DNA of 38,809 nucleotides from Aquimarina macrocephali JAMB N27 (GCF_000520995.1 NZ_JACA01000064.1:1-38809); one strand, 5' to 3'. Shown: positions 18,364 through 26,154, numbered from the stretch's first letter. The notes: generated by a model from the letters alone, not told the origin. Made by a program: numbers and translations.

Positions 18364-18394
18364 ATAACAATAACTATTAATTTTTTAAACGATC

Positions 18395-18961
18395 ATGAAA
18401 ACTAGACTTAAATCATTATTCTTAGCAATTGCAATAGTTGCAACAACATCTACTTTTGCACAAAAAAAAGAAATCAAAACTTCAGAAAGTACAATTAACT
18501 GGACAGGTAAAAAAGTTACCGGATCTCATACAGGAACACTAAACCTATCAGAAGGGTTTTTAGTATTTGATGGTGATAACCTTACAGGAGGTGAATTTAC
18601 AGTAGATATGACTACACTCGCCGTTAGTGACCTTGAAGCTGGAAAAGGAAAAGAAAAACTTGAAGGACACCTAAGCTCTGATGATTTCTTCGGAATAGCA
18701 AATCATAAAAGTGCAAAATTAGTGGTTACAAAAACTAAAAAAACAGACAAAGGTTATGTAGTAGCCGGAGATCTTACTATTAAAGGAAAAACAAATCCAA
18801 TCAAATTTATTTTAGCCGTGAATGGTGCTACCGCATCAACAACACTTAAAGTAGACAGAACAAAGTATGACATCAAGTACGGGTCAGGAAGTTTCTTTGA
18901 TAACTTAGGTGATAAAGCGATCAGCGATGAATTCGAATTAGCTGTTAATTTAAAAATGTAA
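18395..18961 (+). CDS. YceI family periplasmic protein
   Basis: This 188-residue protein has a clean Sec signal (MKTRLKSLFLAIAIVATTSTFAQ). The YceI lipocalin-like beta-barrel follows (STINWTGKKVTGSHTGTLN, GEFTVDMTTL, HLSSDDFFGIANHKSAKL, GDLTIKGKTNPIKF, DRTKYDIKYGSGSFF). YceI proteins bind polyisoprenoid lipids such as isoprenoid quinones. It is downstream of, and likely regulated by, the MarR gene. The physiological role is not certain. Confidence 0.93.
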   Translation: MKTRLKSLFLAIAIVATTSTFAQKKEIKTSESTINWTGKKVTGSHTGTLNLSEGFLVFDGDNLTGGEFTVDMTTLAVSDLEAGKGKEKLEGHLSSDDFFGIANHKSAKLVVTKTKKTDKGYVVAGDLTIKGKTNPIKFILAVNGATASTTLKVDRTKYDIKYGSGSFFDNLGDKAISDEFELAVNLKM

Positions 18962-18968
18962 TTTTTTA

Positions 18969-19000
18969 TTGTTCTGAATTATAATTAATTTATATATTTG
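18969..19000 (+). promoter_or_regulatory. Promoter of the trp operon
   Basis: TATATTTG at 18993-19000 is an exact TAnnTTTG -7 element, and TTG at 18969-18971 lies 21 bp upstream as the -33 element. Transcription would start near 19007, about 10 nt before the leader peptide start. Confidence 0.65.
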
Positions 19001-19017
19001 GCCTAACAAATAAAAAA

Positions 19018-19080
19018 ATGAAAACAATCTTAACAAATAATTGGTGGTGGTCATCTCAAAACGAAAACGTCGTGAGATAG
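19018..19080 (+). CDS. trpL: Tryptophan operon leader peptide with three consecutive Trp codons
   Basis: This 20-codon frame reads MKTILTNNWWWSSQNENVVR followed by TAG. Codons 9-11 (19042-19050) are TGG TGG TGG. Trp is a rare amino acid, and three in a row directly upstream of a terminator hairpin and trpE is the hallmark of ribosome-mediated attenuation. There is no Shine-Dalgarno sequence, only an A run before the ATG, as is usual in this phylum. When charged tRNA-Trp is scarce the ribosome would stall here and prevent termination. Confidence 0.9.
   Translation: MKTILTNNWWWSSQNENVVR
19053..19078 (+). promoter_or_regulatory. Protector hairpin (1:2) of the trp attenuator
   Basis: ATCTCA (19053-19058) pairs with TGAGAT (19073-19078), with an inner ACG/CGT pair. 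A ribosome stalled at 19042-19050 would cover the left arm. That frees GTCGTGA (19069-19075) to pair with TCACGAC (19125-19131) in the loop and right arm of the terminator, which is the antitermination state. Confidence 0.65.
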
Positions 19081-19110
19081 ATCCTATCATTGTGTTAAGT
19101 AAAACATATC

Positions 19111-19145
19111 AAAGGCTTGTCGAATCACGACAAGCCTTTTTTTTG
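19111..19145 (+). terminator. Attenuator terminator of the trp operon
   Basis: A perfect 12-bp stem (AAAGGCTTGTCG at 19111-19122 with CGACAAGCCTTT at 19128-19139, loop AATCA) is followed by a run of T residues to 19144. It is a strong intrinsic terminator placed 43 bp before trpE, which makes sense only if it is conditional. Confidence 0.92.
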
Positions 19146-19187
19146 TTCCCTAAACAGAGATTGTATTTAAAAAATTAAAAACGCAAA

Positions 19188-20585
19188 ATGACTTATAAAT
19201 TAACCACACATTTCAAACAAATCTTGGCAGACACCTTTACTCCGGTGAGTGTTTATCTAAAAATCAGAGATCGTTTTCCTAATAGCCTATTATTAGAAAA
19301 TAACGATTATAGAGGGAGTGAAAATAGTTTTTCTTACATCTGCTGTAACCCGATAGCTAATATCAAAGTAGAAAACGAAACTATTTATCAATCTTTTCCC
19401 GATAAGAATATCGAGGAAACACCCATAACCGATACCACCAACATCGCAGAAGTTGTTGAGCAATTTGGTAAAAAATTTATAACCTCAAAAAGTAAGTTCA
19501 AGTTCATTAACAATGGCCTTTTTGGTTATATCTCCTATGATGCCGTTCGATATTTTGAAGATATCTCTATTTCTAAAAAAGAAGAAAGTCTAAATATTCC
19601 GGACATACAATACACGGTATATCAAAACATTATTGCCATCAGTAATTTTACTAATGAAGCTTATATTTTTGCTCATTGCTATGAATCAGAAAGCAATATT
19701 GCCGAAATAGAATCTTTACTTAAAGTCAAAAACTTTGCTTCCTATAATTTTACTACAGTCGGTGATACCACCTCTAATCTTAATGATGAACAATATAAAG
19801 AACATGTTTCCCTTGCCAAAAAACATTGTCATCGCGGGGATGTATTTCAATTAGTATTATCCAAACGTTTTTCTCAAAAATTTAAAGGAGATGAGTTTAA
19901 TGTCTATCGAGCATTACGCAGTGTTAACCCCTCACCCTACCTGTTTTATTTCGATTATGGTGATTTTAAAATATTTGGTAGTTCTCCCGAGGCACAACTG
20001 GTCGTAAAAGATGATATTGCCGAGATTCACCCCATCGCAGGAACTTTTAAACGTACAGGCAATGACGAGCAAGATGCAGAATTAGCAAAAAAACTATCTG
20101 TAGATGAAAAAGAAAATGCAGAACACGTGATGCTGGTAGACCTGGCACGTAATGATCTAAGTCGAAACGGAAACCATGTAACTGTAGAAACCTATAGAGA
20201 AGTTCAATTTTATTCTCATGTGATCCATTTGGTTAGTAAAGTCACTAGCAAAAAACACAAAAACACCACCACCATGCAAATAGTAGGAGACACTTTTCCT
20301 GCGGGTACATTAAGTGGTGCACCAAAACATATGGCCATGCAACTTATCGAAAAATACGAAAACGTAAATCGTGATTTCTATGGAGGAGCTATTGGATTTA
20401 TGGATTTTTCAGGAAACTTTAATCACGCGATCATGATCCGTACATTTCTAAGTAAAAATCACAAATTACACTGGCAGGCAGGAGCCGGACTGATTAATGA
20501 ATCAAATGAAGAAAACGAATTACAAGAAGTCTATAATAAATTAGGAGCATTAACAAAAGCATTAAAACTTGCAGAAGAAATATAA
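19188..20585 (+). CDS. trpE: Anthranilate synthase component I
   Basis: TrpE converts chorismate and ammonia (supplied by TrpG) to anthranilate, the first committed step to tryptophan. The 465 residues have the N-terminal regulatory domain and a C-terminal chorismate-binding domain (PYLFYFDYGDFKIFGSSPEA, IAGTFKRTGND, HVMLVDLARNDLSRN, PAGTLSGAPKHMAMQLIE, QAGAGLINES). The feedback motif known as LLES in enterobacterial TrpE reads LLEN here (residues 35-38). It is the first structural gene after the attenuator. Identity is certain. Confidence 0.97.
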   Translation: MTYKLTTHFKQILADTFTPVSVYLKIRDRFPNSLLLENNDYRGSENSFSYICCNPIANIKVENETIYQSFPDKNIEETPITDTTNIAEVVEQFGKKFITSKSKFKFINNGLFGYISYDAVRYFEDISISKKEESLNIPDIQYTVYQNIIAISNFTNEAYIFAHCYESESNIAEIESLLKVKNFASYNFTTVGDTTSNLNDEQYKEHVSLAKKHCHRGDVFQLVLSKRFSQKFKGDEFNVYRALRSVNPSPYLFYFDYGDFKIFGSSPEAQLVVKDDIAEIHPIAGTFKRTGNDEQDAELAKKLSVDEKENAEHVMLVDLARNDLSRNGNHVTVETYREVQFYSHVIHLVSKVTSKKHKNTTTMQIVGDTFPAGTLSGAPKHMAMQLIEKYENVNRDFYGGAIGFMDFSGNFNHAIMIRTFLSKNHKLHWQAGAGLINESNEENELQEVYNKLGALTKALKLAEEI

Positions 20586-20718
20586 GGGTGTTTCCCCAAT
20601 TATTTGGGGTCGGGCTATTCACGCTACAAGGTAGCTAGCTTCTATCCCTAACACAAAAAAGTAGTAAAGAGATAAAGTAACAAAGTGTAAAAACTCTGAA
20701 ACTCTAAAAAAAAGAACA
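20586..20718 (+). repeat. trpE-trpG spacer with palindromic element
   Basis: This 133-bp gap holds CCCCAA (20594-20599) paired with TTGGGG (20604-20609). It continues into TCGGGCTATTCACGCTAC and ends in TTCTATCCCTAAC near 20653. That 60-bp pattern resembles, from memory only, a dispersed intergenic element of Flavobacteriia. The remainder is A-rich and unremarkable. Confidence 0.4.
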
Positions 20719-21291
20719 ATGAATACAAAAATATTAGTAATAGACAATTACGACTCATTCGTATACAATCTGGTTCATTATCTAGAAGATCTTGGTTGTG
20801 AGGTTGTCGTAAAACGTAATGACCAATTACGATTAGAAGATGTAGATGCATTTCAAAAAATATTATTGTCTCCGGGTCCTGGAATTCCAGATGAAGCAGG
20901 ATTACTAAAAGATATCATCCGTGAATATGCAAATACCAAAAGTATTTTTGGAGTTTGCCTAGGACAACAGGCTATAGGAGAAGTTTTTGGAGGTAGCCTC
21001 ATCAATCTCAATGAAGTGTATCACGGTGTAGCAACCAATGTAACACTATCAGTCACAGATGAATCTCTTTTTGAAGGACTTAATACCAATTTTGATGTAG
21101 GAAGATATCACTCCTGGGTAGTAGAAGATAAAGATTTACCCGATTGCCTGCAAGTCACTTCATATGATCAAAACGGGCAAATCATGTCCCTACGCCATAA
21201 AGAATTAGACGTTCGCGGGGTACAATTTCATCCAGAATCTGTATTAACCCCCGACGGAAAAAAGATACTAGAAAACTGGGTTAATAATTGA
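20719..21291 (+). CDS. trpG: Anthranilate synthase component II, glutamine amidotransferase
   Basis: This 190-residue class I amidotransferase supplies ammonia to TrpE. Motifs are ILVIDNYDSFVYNLVHYL, the oxyanion-loop stretch LLSPGPGIPDEAG, the nucleophile Cys80 in FGVCLGQQAIGEVFGG, and the catalytic pair His171/Glu173 in VQFHPESV. A Gln follows the GVCLG strand where many enzymes have His. It may also serve aminodeoxychorismate synthase, as dual-use TrpG/PabA proteins do, but its position in the operon supports the trp role. Confidence 0.96.
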   Translation: MNTKILVIDNYDSFVYNLVHYLEDLGCEVVVKRNDQLRLEDVDAFQKILLSPGPGIPDEAGLLKDIIREYANTKSIFGVCLGQQAIGEVFGGSLINLNEVYHGVATNVTLSVTDESLFEGLNTNFDVGRYHSWVVEDKDLPDCLQVTSYDQNGQIMSLRHKELDVRGVQFHPESVLTPDGKKILENWVNN

Positions 21292-21342
21292 AATTAATAC
21301 CTAAATGAAAATAAATACTAACTTTTAAAAATACTCCATACA

Positions 21343-21371
21343 AACTCTCTTTCCTATGTTGCGAGAGAGTT
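21343..21371 (+). repeat. Hairpin element in the trpG-trpD spacer
   Basis: AACTCTCT (21343-21350) and AGAGAGTT (21364-21371) are perfect complements around a 13-nt loop, followed by GGAGTGAGGGACC right before the trpD start at 21386. The layout looks like a small dispersed palindrome inserted between the genes. Confidence 0.45.
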
Positions 21372-21385
21372 GGAGTGAGGGACCT

Positions 21386-22381
21386 ATGAAAAACTTACTC
21401 AACCGATTAATCAATCACGAAACCATCTCTAAAGAAGAAGCCAAAGGTGTTTTGGTTAACATTTCTAAAGGAGAATACAATCAAAGTCAGATCGCTTCAT
21501 TTCTTACCGTATATATGATGCGTAGCATTACCATCGAAGAATTAGAAGGTTTTAGAGATGCCCTACTAGAGCTTTGTATTGCAATAGATCTTAGCGAGTA
21601 TAATCCCGTAGATCTTTGTGGTACTGGTGGTGACGGTAAAGACACCTTTAACATCTCAACGCTTTCTTCTTTTGTCTCGGCAGGAGCAGGAATTAAAGTT
21701 ACCAAACACGGGAACTACGGAGTTTCTTCGACATGTGGTAGTTCTAATGTAATGGAGCATTTGGGGATTAAGTTCAGTAACGATAAAGACTTTTTGAAAC
21801 GTAGTATCGATGAAGCCGGAATATGTGTATTGCATGCTCCATTATTTCATCCTGCAATGAAAAATGTTGCTCCGATACGTAGAGAATTAGGTGTGAAAAC
21901 TTTTTTCAATATGCTTGGACCAATGGTAAACCCAGCATTTCCAAAAAATCAAATCGTAGGAGTTTTTAACCTGGAATTAGCAAGGATGTATGGATATCTA
22001 TATCAAAATACAGATAAAAAATTCACTATTATCCATGCTCTGGATGGATACGATGAGATTTCACTAACCGGAAACACAAAAACAATTTCTAATACTACAG
22101 AAGGAATGCTTTCGCCATTAGATTTTGGAGTACCAATATTAAAACAAGAAGATATTTACGGAGGAGATTCTATCGAAGCATCTGCTGCTATATTTATGAA
22201 TATCTTAAGTGGAAAAGGTACCGAAGCCCAAAATAATGTAGTCTGCGCCAATGCAGGAATGGCTATTGCCACTGTAGAAGGTCTAGAACCAAAACAAGGA
22301 TTCGAAAAAGCAAAAGAATCACTACTTTCTGGAAAAGGGTTAATAGCACTAAAAAAAGTTCAGGAATTAAGTAAGAATTAA
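21386..22381 (+). CDS. trpD: Anthranilate phosphoribosyltransferase
   Basis: TrpD joins anthranilate to PRPP. Motifs are DLCGTGGDGKDTFNISTLSS (the PRPP loop), KVTKHGNYGVSSTCGSSNVM, APLFHPAMKNVAPIRRELG and FFNMLGPMVNP. The preferred start is the ATG at 21386 (331 residues, the normal length). An in-frame ATG at 21356 exists, but its first ten codons are encoded by the palindromic element upstream and do not resemble a TrpD N-terminus (normally KxLLNRLI-like). It lacks the TrpG fusion found in enterobacteria. Confidence 0.96.
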   Translation: MKNLLNRLINHETISKEEAKGVLVNISKGEYNQSQIASFLTVYMMRSITIEELEGFRDALLELCIAIDLSEYNPVDLCGTGGDGKDTFNISTLSSFVSAGAGIKVTKHGNYGVSSTCGSSNVMEHLGIKFSNDKDFLKRSIDEAGICVLHAPLFHPAMKNVAPIRRELGVKTFFNMLGPMVNPAFPKNQIVGVFNLELARMYGYLYQNTDKKFTIIHALDGYDEISLTGNTKTISNTTEGMLSPLDFGVPILKQEDIYGGDSIEASAAIFMNILSGKGTEAQNNVVCANAGMAIATVEGLEPKQGFEKAKESLLSGKGLIALKKVQELSKN

Positions 22382-22392
22382 AATAGTTTATC

Positions 22393-22414
22393 ATTCCAGT
22401 ATTTCAGCTGGAAT
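22393..22414 (+). repeat. Hairpin element after trpD
   Basis: ATTCCAG (22393-22399) pairs perfectly with CTGGAAT (22408-22414) around an 8-nt loop. There is no T run, so it is not a good terminator. It recalls the widespread TCATTCC...GGAAT type of small dispersed palindromes. Confidence 0.45.
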
Positions 22415-22448
22415 TTGTAAACATATCAAAGAAATTCAATTTAATAAA

Positions 22449-22970
22449 ATGAAAGTCGAAACATACAAAATCATAGGTTGGAAAGAGAAAGAAACCGGGC
22501 TACTTATTAGCGAAAATGAAGATTGGATTTTGGTTAAACACATCCCAGTCGATTATGTAATTGATGGATATAAATTATATAACAAAAGTGTTATTGAAAA
22601 GAGGAAGTCTAAAGCAAAAGAAGAAAAAATATCAAGAGTCTTAAAACTAAAAAACACCCAAATAACTGTACCTGATACATTTAAATTAGACAGTGTTTTT
22701 GAAACATTAAAATGGTCTGAAAAAAAATATGGGCTATTCGAATTTCAAGACAAAGAAGCTGAACTGTTTTATGGAAAATTGAATCATATAAAAAGTGACA
22801 TGTTTTATATTGATCTAATCACTTCTAACGGAACTATAAAAAAAGAATATGATTATAACTTTTTGGTATATGAAGTTGCAGCAATTGCATTCGAATCTGA
22901 TTATTTTGAATCTGTTCGATTACTAATGAATGATGAACTAAAAAAAGAAGGAAAACTAAGTAAAGTATAA
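22449..22970 (+). CDS. Unrecognised protein encoded inside the trp operon (A)
   Basis: I do not recognise this 173-residue protein. It has no signal peptide or membrane segment and looks cytoplasmic. It appears to have two beta-rich halves (KIIGWKEKETGLLISENEDW near the start; FYGKLNHIKSDMFYIDLITS near residue 110), joined by a Lys/Glu-rich linker around residues 50-65, with a final helix (YFESVRLLMNDELKKEGK). It sits between trpD and trpC in the same direction, with 67 bp upstream and about 40 bp downstream, so it should be co-transcribed. Codon usage looks like that of the surrounding genes. A role in tryptophan synthesis is not implied by anything in its sequence. Confidence 0.8.
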   Translation: MKVETYKIIGWKEKETGLLISENEDWILVKHIPVDYVIDGYKLYNKSVIEKRKSKAKEEKISRVLKLKNTQITVPDTFKLDSVFETLKWSEKKYGLFEFQDKEAELFYGKLNHIKSDMFYIDLITSNGTIKKEYDYNFLVYEVAAIAFESDYFESVRLLMNDELKKEGKLSKV

Positions 22971-23010
22971 TAAACCGCATCTTGCATTGTACTTGTTTTA
23001 CACATATTTG

Positions 23011-23520
23011 ATGATGAAAGAATATCAAATGATTAAAAAATATTATGACTCTGGTACTACTCGTAGAAGTGGTATTAAACTAATTAATCATATTGATGAA
23101 GGTCTTATTATTCTTGATAAAATTGAAGCCAGTGATATCGCAAAAAGAGCATATTGTCTACACCCAATTGTACAAAGTGATGAATGCCTTTCTCAAAATT
23201 ACAGTTTTGATTTTCAAGGAATTGATCCAAAAGTATTGATTGTAGTGATAGAATATCGCTCTGTTGCTAACGAATATCTTTCAATCAAAAAAATAAATAC
23301 AATTGATGATATACGATTATCTCCATTAAAGGATGTAAATGATATGCTTATTGCAGACAAAATACAGAACCGAAAAGATTATGAATTATATCATAAAGAA
23401 ACACATCCGAGAAGTATTGAATTAGATAAATATTTTAAGAATTGGTTACAGAAACTAAATATCGATGAATCTTTTTATCAAGAAACTATAACAATGCTAA
23501 AAAAAGAATCAGAATTATAA
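23011..23520 (+). CDS. Unrecognised protein encoded inside the trp operon (B), possibly HD-like helical fold
   Basis: The frame can be opened at a TTG (22987), but the ATG at 23011 (or 23014) is more likely; from 23011 it encodes 169 residues. The sequence is mostly helical with conserved-looking polar positions: RRSGIKLINHIDEGLIIL, then AKRAYCLHPIVQSDE, then LIVVIEYRSVANEYLS. Spaced His, Asp and Glu residues in helices recall HD-type phosphohydrolase folds, but no canonical HD dyad is visible, so this is only a suggestion. Its stop codon abuts the trpC start at 23521 with no gap, which implies translational coupling to trpC. Confidence 0.78.
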   Translation: MMKEYQMIKKYYDSGTTRRSGIKLINHIDEGLIILDKIEASDIAKRAYCLHPIVQSDECLSQNYSFDFQGIDPKVLIVVIEYRSVANEYLSIKKINTIDDIRLSPLKDVNDMLIADKIQNRKDYELYHKETHPRSIELDKYFKNWLQKLNIDESFYQETITMLKKESEL

Positions 23521-24306
23521 ATGAACATACTAGATAAAATAATAGCGGATAAATATAAAGAAGTTGAACTCAAAAAAAGTTTAATTCCTATCAAACAATT
23601 AGAGAACTCTGTTTTGTTTGACCGTCAAACAAATTCATTAGCCAAAGCTTTACAGAATAGCGATACTGGTATCATTGCAGAACACAAACGTAGATCCCCT
23701 TCAAAATCTGTGATTAATCAAAAAGTAAGTGTACAAGATGTAGCACAGGGGTATAAAAATGCAGGAGCTTGCGGGATGTCGGTGCTATCAGATGGCAAGT
23801 ATTTTGGAGGGTCCTTAGAAGATCTTTTACTTGCCAGAGCTACAGTACAAATGCCTTTGCTACGTAAAGAATTTATCATCGACGAATATCAATTATTAGA
23901 AGCCAAAGCTCATGGAGCCGATGTAATCTTATTAATCGCAGCCATTTTATCACGTGATGAGATCAAATCTTTATCCCAGTTTGCCAAAAGCCTATCACTC
24001 GATGTATTATTAGAAGTTCATAACCAGGACGAACTACAAAAATCTATTATGCCATCTTTGGATATGCTGGGTGTGAACAATCGAAATCTAAAAACATTCG
24101 AGGTAAGTACAGATATTAGTAAAACGCTAAGTACCCAAATCCCAGATGATTTTGTAAAAGTTTCAGAGAGTGGCATTAGTACTATTGAAGCAATAAAAGA
24201 TCTAAAACAATATGGATATAAAGGTTTTCTTATCGGTGAAAACTTTATGAAAACCGAAAACCCCGGAGCCAGTGCTGTAGAATTCATAAAAGATCTAAAG
24301 AAATGA
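23521..24306 (+). CDS. trpC: Indole-3-glycerol phosphate synthase
   Basis: This 261-residue TIM-barrel enzyme closes the indole ring from CdRP. Conserved blocks are GIIAEHKRRSPSKS (substrate Lys), CGMSVLSDGKYFGGSLEDLL, PLLRKEFIIDEYQLLEA (catalytic Lys/Glu), LLEVHNQDEL, GVNNRNLKTFEV, VSESGIST and GFLIGENFM. It is separate from TrpF, unlike the E. coli fusion. Its start follows the preceding stop directly, and its end overlaps trpF by 4 nt (ATGA). Confidence 0.97.
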   Translation: MNILDKIIADKYKEVELKKSLIPIKQLENSVLFDRQTNSLAKALQNSDTGIIAEHKRRSPSKSVINQKVSVQDVAQGYKNAGACGMSVLSDGKYFGGSLEDLLLARATVQMPLLRKEFIIDEYQLLEAKAHGADVILLIAAILSRDEIKSLSQFAKSLSLDVLLEVHNQDELQKSIMPSLDMLGVNNRNLKTFEVSTDISKTLSTQIPDDFVKVSESGISTIEAIKDLKQYGYKGFLIGENFMKTENPGASAVEFIKDLKK

Positions 24307-24944
24307 AACTGAAAGTCTGTGGGATGAAATATCATGAAAATATAAAAGCGGTAGCAGCTCTGAAACCAGATTACCTTGGCTTTATTTTCTATGAAAACTC
24401 TCCCAGAAATTTTGAAGGAGAAATTTCAAAACTACCCTCGACAATTAAAAAAGTAGGGGTATTTGTAGATGCTTCTATAGATTTTATTGTCGAAAAAGTA
24501 AAACAATACGACTTTAAAGCTATTCAATTGCACGGAAATGAACCTGAAACGTATTGTCAAGACTTAAAATCATCATTGACTGAGCACACTGAGTCTGTCG
24601 AAGTGTGGAAAGTCTTTTCGATCAAAGATGAGTTTGATTTTGATCGTTTACAACCCTATGAAGGTATTGTTGATTATTTTCTCTTTGACACCAAAGGAAA
24701 AGAAAAAGGAGGTAATGGATACACCTTTGATTGGAGTGTATTAAAAGGCTATCCTTCCTCTACTCCATTTATTTTAAGTGGCGGTATTGGACTCGATGAA
24801 ACAGAAGATCTTTTATCTTTTCGCGAGAGCCCCGAATCTAAATATTTACATGCTATTGATGTAAATAGCAAATTCGAAAGCAAACCAGGATTAAAGAAAA
24901 CAGAAGATCTCGAAAAATTTATAAAGCTTGTCATTTCAACATAA
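24303..24944 (+). CDS. trpF: Phosphoribosylanthranilate isomerase
   Basis: TrpF isomerises PRA to CdRP. The 213 residues include KVCGMK (catalytic Cys6), YLGFIFYENSPRNF, VGVFVDA, IQLHGNEPE, FLFDTKGKEKGGNGYTFDW (catalytic Asp) and ILSGGIG. Two unusual pieces are built from palindromes: a loop (LTEHTESVEVW, DNA 24585-24607) and the very end (LVIST-stop, DNA 24928-24944). Both fall outside the catalytic motifs, so the enzyme is expected to be active. It overlaps trpC by 4 nt, indicating coupled translation. Confidence 0.95.
   Translation: MKLKVCGMKYHENIKAVAALKPDYLGFIFYENSPRNFEGEISKLPSTIKKVGVFVDASIDFIVEKVKQYDFKAIQLHGNEPETYCQDLKSSLTEHTESVEVWKVFSIKDEFDFDRLQPYEGIVDYFLFDTKGKEKGGNGYTFDWSVLKGYPSSTPFILSGGIGLDETEDLLSFRESPESKYLHAIDVNSKFESKPGLKKTEDLEKFIKLVIST
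24585..24607 (+). repeat. Palindromic element embedded in-frame in trpF
   Basis: The arms CACACT (24585-24590) and AGTGTG (24602-24607) flank an 11-nt centre containing CTGTCGA. The sequence strongly resembles the widespread intergenic palindrome of the form CACTGAGC..GTCGAAGTG, but here it lies inside the trpF coding frame and is translated. Confidence 0.6.
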
Positions 24945-24956
24945 ACGCAATGACAA
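24928..24956 (+). repeat. Palindromic element overlapping the trpF stop codon
   Basis: TTGTCATT (24928-24935) and AATGACAA (24949-24956) are perfect 8-bp complements around a 13-nt loop. The left arm encodes part of the last TrpF residues and the stop lies in the loop. It looks like a small dispersed palindrome of the GTCATTTC...GAAATGAC kind. Confidence 0.55.
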
Positions 24957-24972
24957 CCAAAAACAATAAAAA

Positions 24973-26154
24973 ATGAATTATCAAGCTAACGAAAAAGGAT
25001 ATTACGGAGATTTTGGAGGAGCATATATACCAGAAATGCTTTACCCTAATGTCGAAGAATTACGAACTACCTATCTGGATATTATGAATGAACCTTCTTT
25101 TAAAGAAGAGTTTAATCAATTATTAAAAGACTACGTTGGTCGTCCTTCTCCTTTATATTTCGCCAAACGTCTTTCAGAAAAATACAATACAAAAGTATAT
25201 CTTAAACGTGAGGACCTTAACCATACCGGTGCGCATAAAGTAAATAATACTATTGGACAAATTCTTGTAGCCAAACGATTAGGTAAAAACAGGATTATTG
25301 CAGAAACGGGTGCAGGACAACATGGAGTAGCTACAGCCACAGTATGTGCACTTATGGGTATCAAATGTATTGTCTATATGGGCGAGATTGATATCAAACG
25401 ACAAGCCCCTAATGTAGCGCGAATGAAAATGCTTGGCGCCGAGGTGAGACCTGCTAAATCAGGAAGTAAAACTCTTAAAGATGCTACCAACGAAGCTATA
25501 CGAGATTGGATCAATAATCCCGTCGATACACATTATATTATTGGCTCTGCCATAGGGCCTCATCCATACCCGGATATGGTAACACGGTTTCAATCTATAA
25601 TCTCAGAAGAGATCAAGTGGCAGTTAAAAGAAAAAGAAGGAAAAGAACATCCTGATTATGTAGTAGCATGTATTGGTGGGGGTAGTAATGCAGCAGGGAC
25701 ATATTATCATTTTTTAGAAGAACCAAGTGTTGGAATCATTGCTGTAGAAGCTGCCGGAAAAGGAGTACATAGTGGCGAGAGTGCCGCTACCTCTCAATTA
25801 GGAAAAGAAGGAATCATTCATGGATGTAAAACCCTGTTAATGCAAACCTCTGATGGGCAAATCACAGAACCTTATTCTATTTCTGCAGGGCTGGATTATC
25901 CCGGTGTTGGGCCACTACATGCTCACCTATATAAAACTGCACGAGGAGAATTTTATTCTGTAACCGATGATGATGCCATGGCCGCCGGATTAGAACTATC
26001 GCAATTAGAAGGAATTATTCCCGCAATAGAATCTTCGCACGCTCTGGCGATCTTTAATGATAAAAAATTCAGACCCGATGATATTGTAGTAATAAGCCTA
26101 TCCGGTAGAGGAGATAAGGACCTTGACACATATATAGACTATTTTAAATTATAA
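24973..26154 (+). CDS. trpB: Tryptophan synthase beta subunit
   Basis: This 393-residue PLP enzyme condenses indole and serine. Features are GDFGGAYIPEMLYPN, the PLP-binding Lys89 in NHTGAHKVNN, the strand AETGAGQHGVATATVCAL, the phosphate-binding loop CIGGGSNAAGTY, and LSGRGDKDLDTY near the end. It is the TrpB1 type that partners with TrpA, encoded 76 bp downstream. Length and motifs are normal. Confidence 0.97.
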   Translation: MNYQANEKGYYGDFGGAYIPEMLYPNVEELRTTYLDIMNEPSFKEEFNQLLKDYVGRPSPLYFAKRLSEKYNTKVYLKREDLNHTGAHKVNNTIGQILVAKRLGKNRIIAETGAGQHGVATATVCALMGIKCIVYMGEIDIKRQAPNVARMKMLGAEVRPAKSGSKTLKDATNEAIRDWINNPVDTHYIIGSAIGPHPYPDMVTRFQSIISEEIKWQLKEKEGKEHPDYVVACIGGGSNAAGTYYHFLEEPSVGIIAVEAAGKGVHSGESAATSQLGKEGIIHGCKTLLMQTSDGQITEPYSISAGLDYPGVGPLHAHLYKTARGEFYSVTDDDAMAAGLELSQLEGIIPAIESSHALAIFNDKKFRPDDIVVISLSGRGDKDLDTYIDYFKL

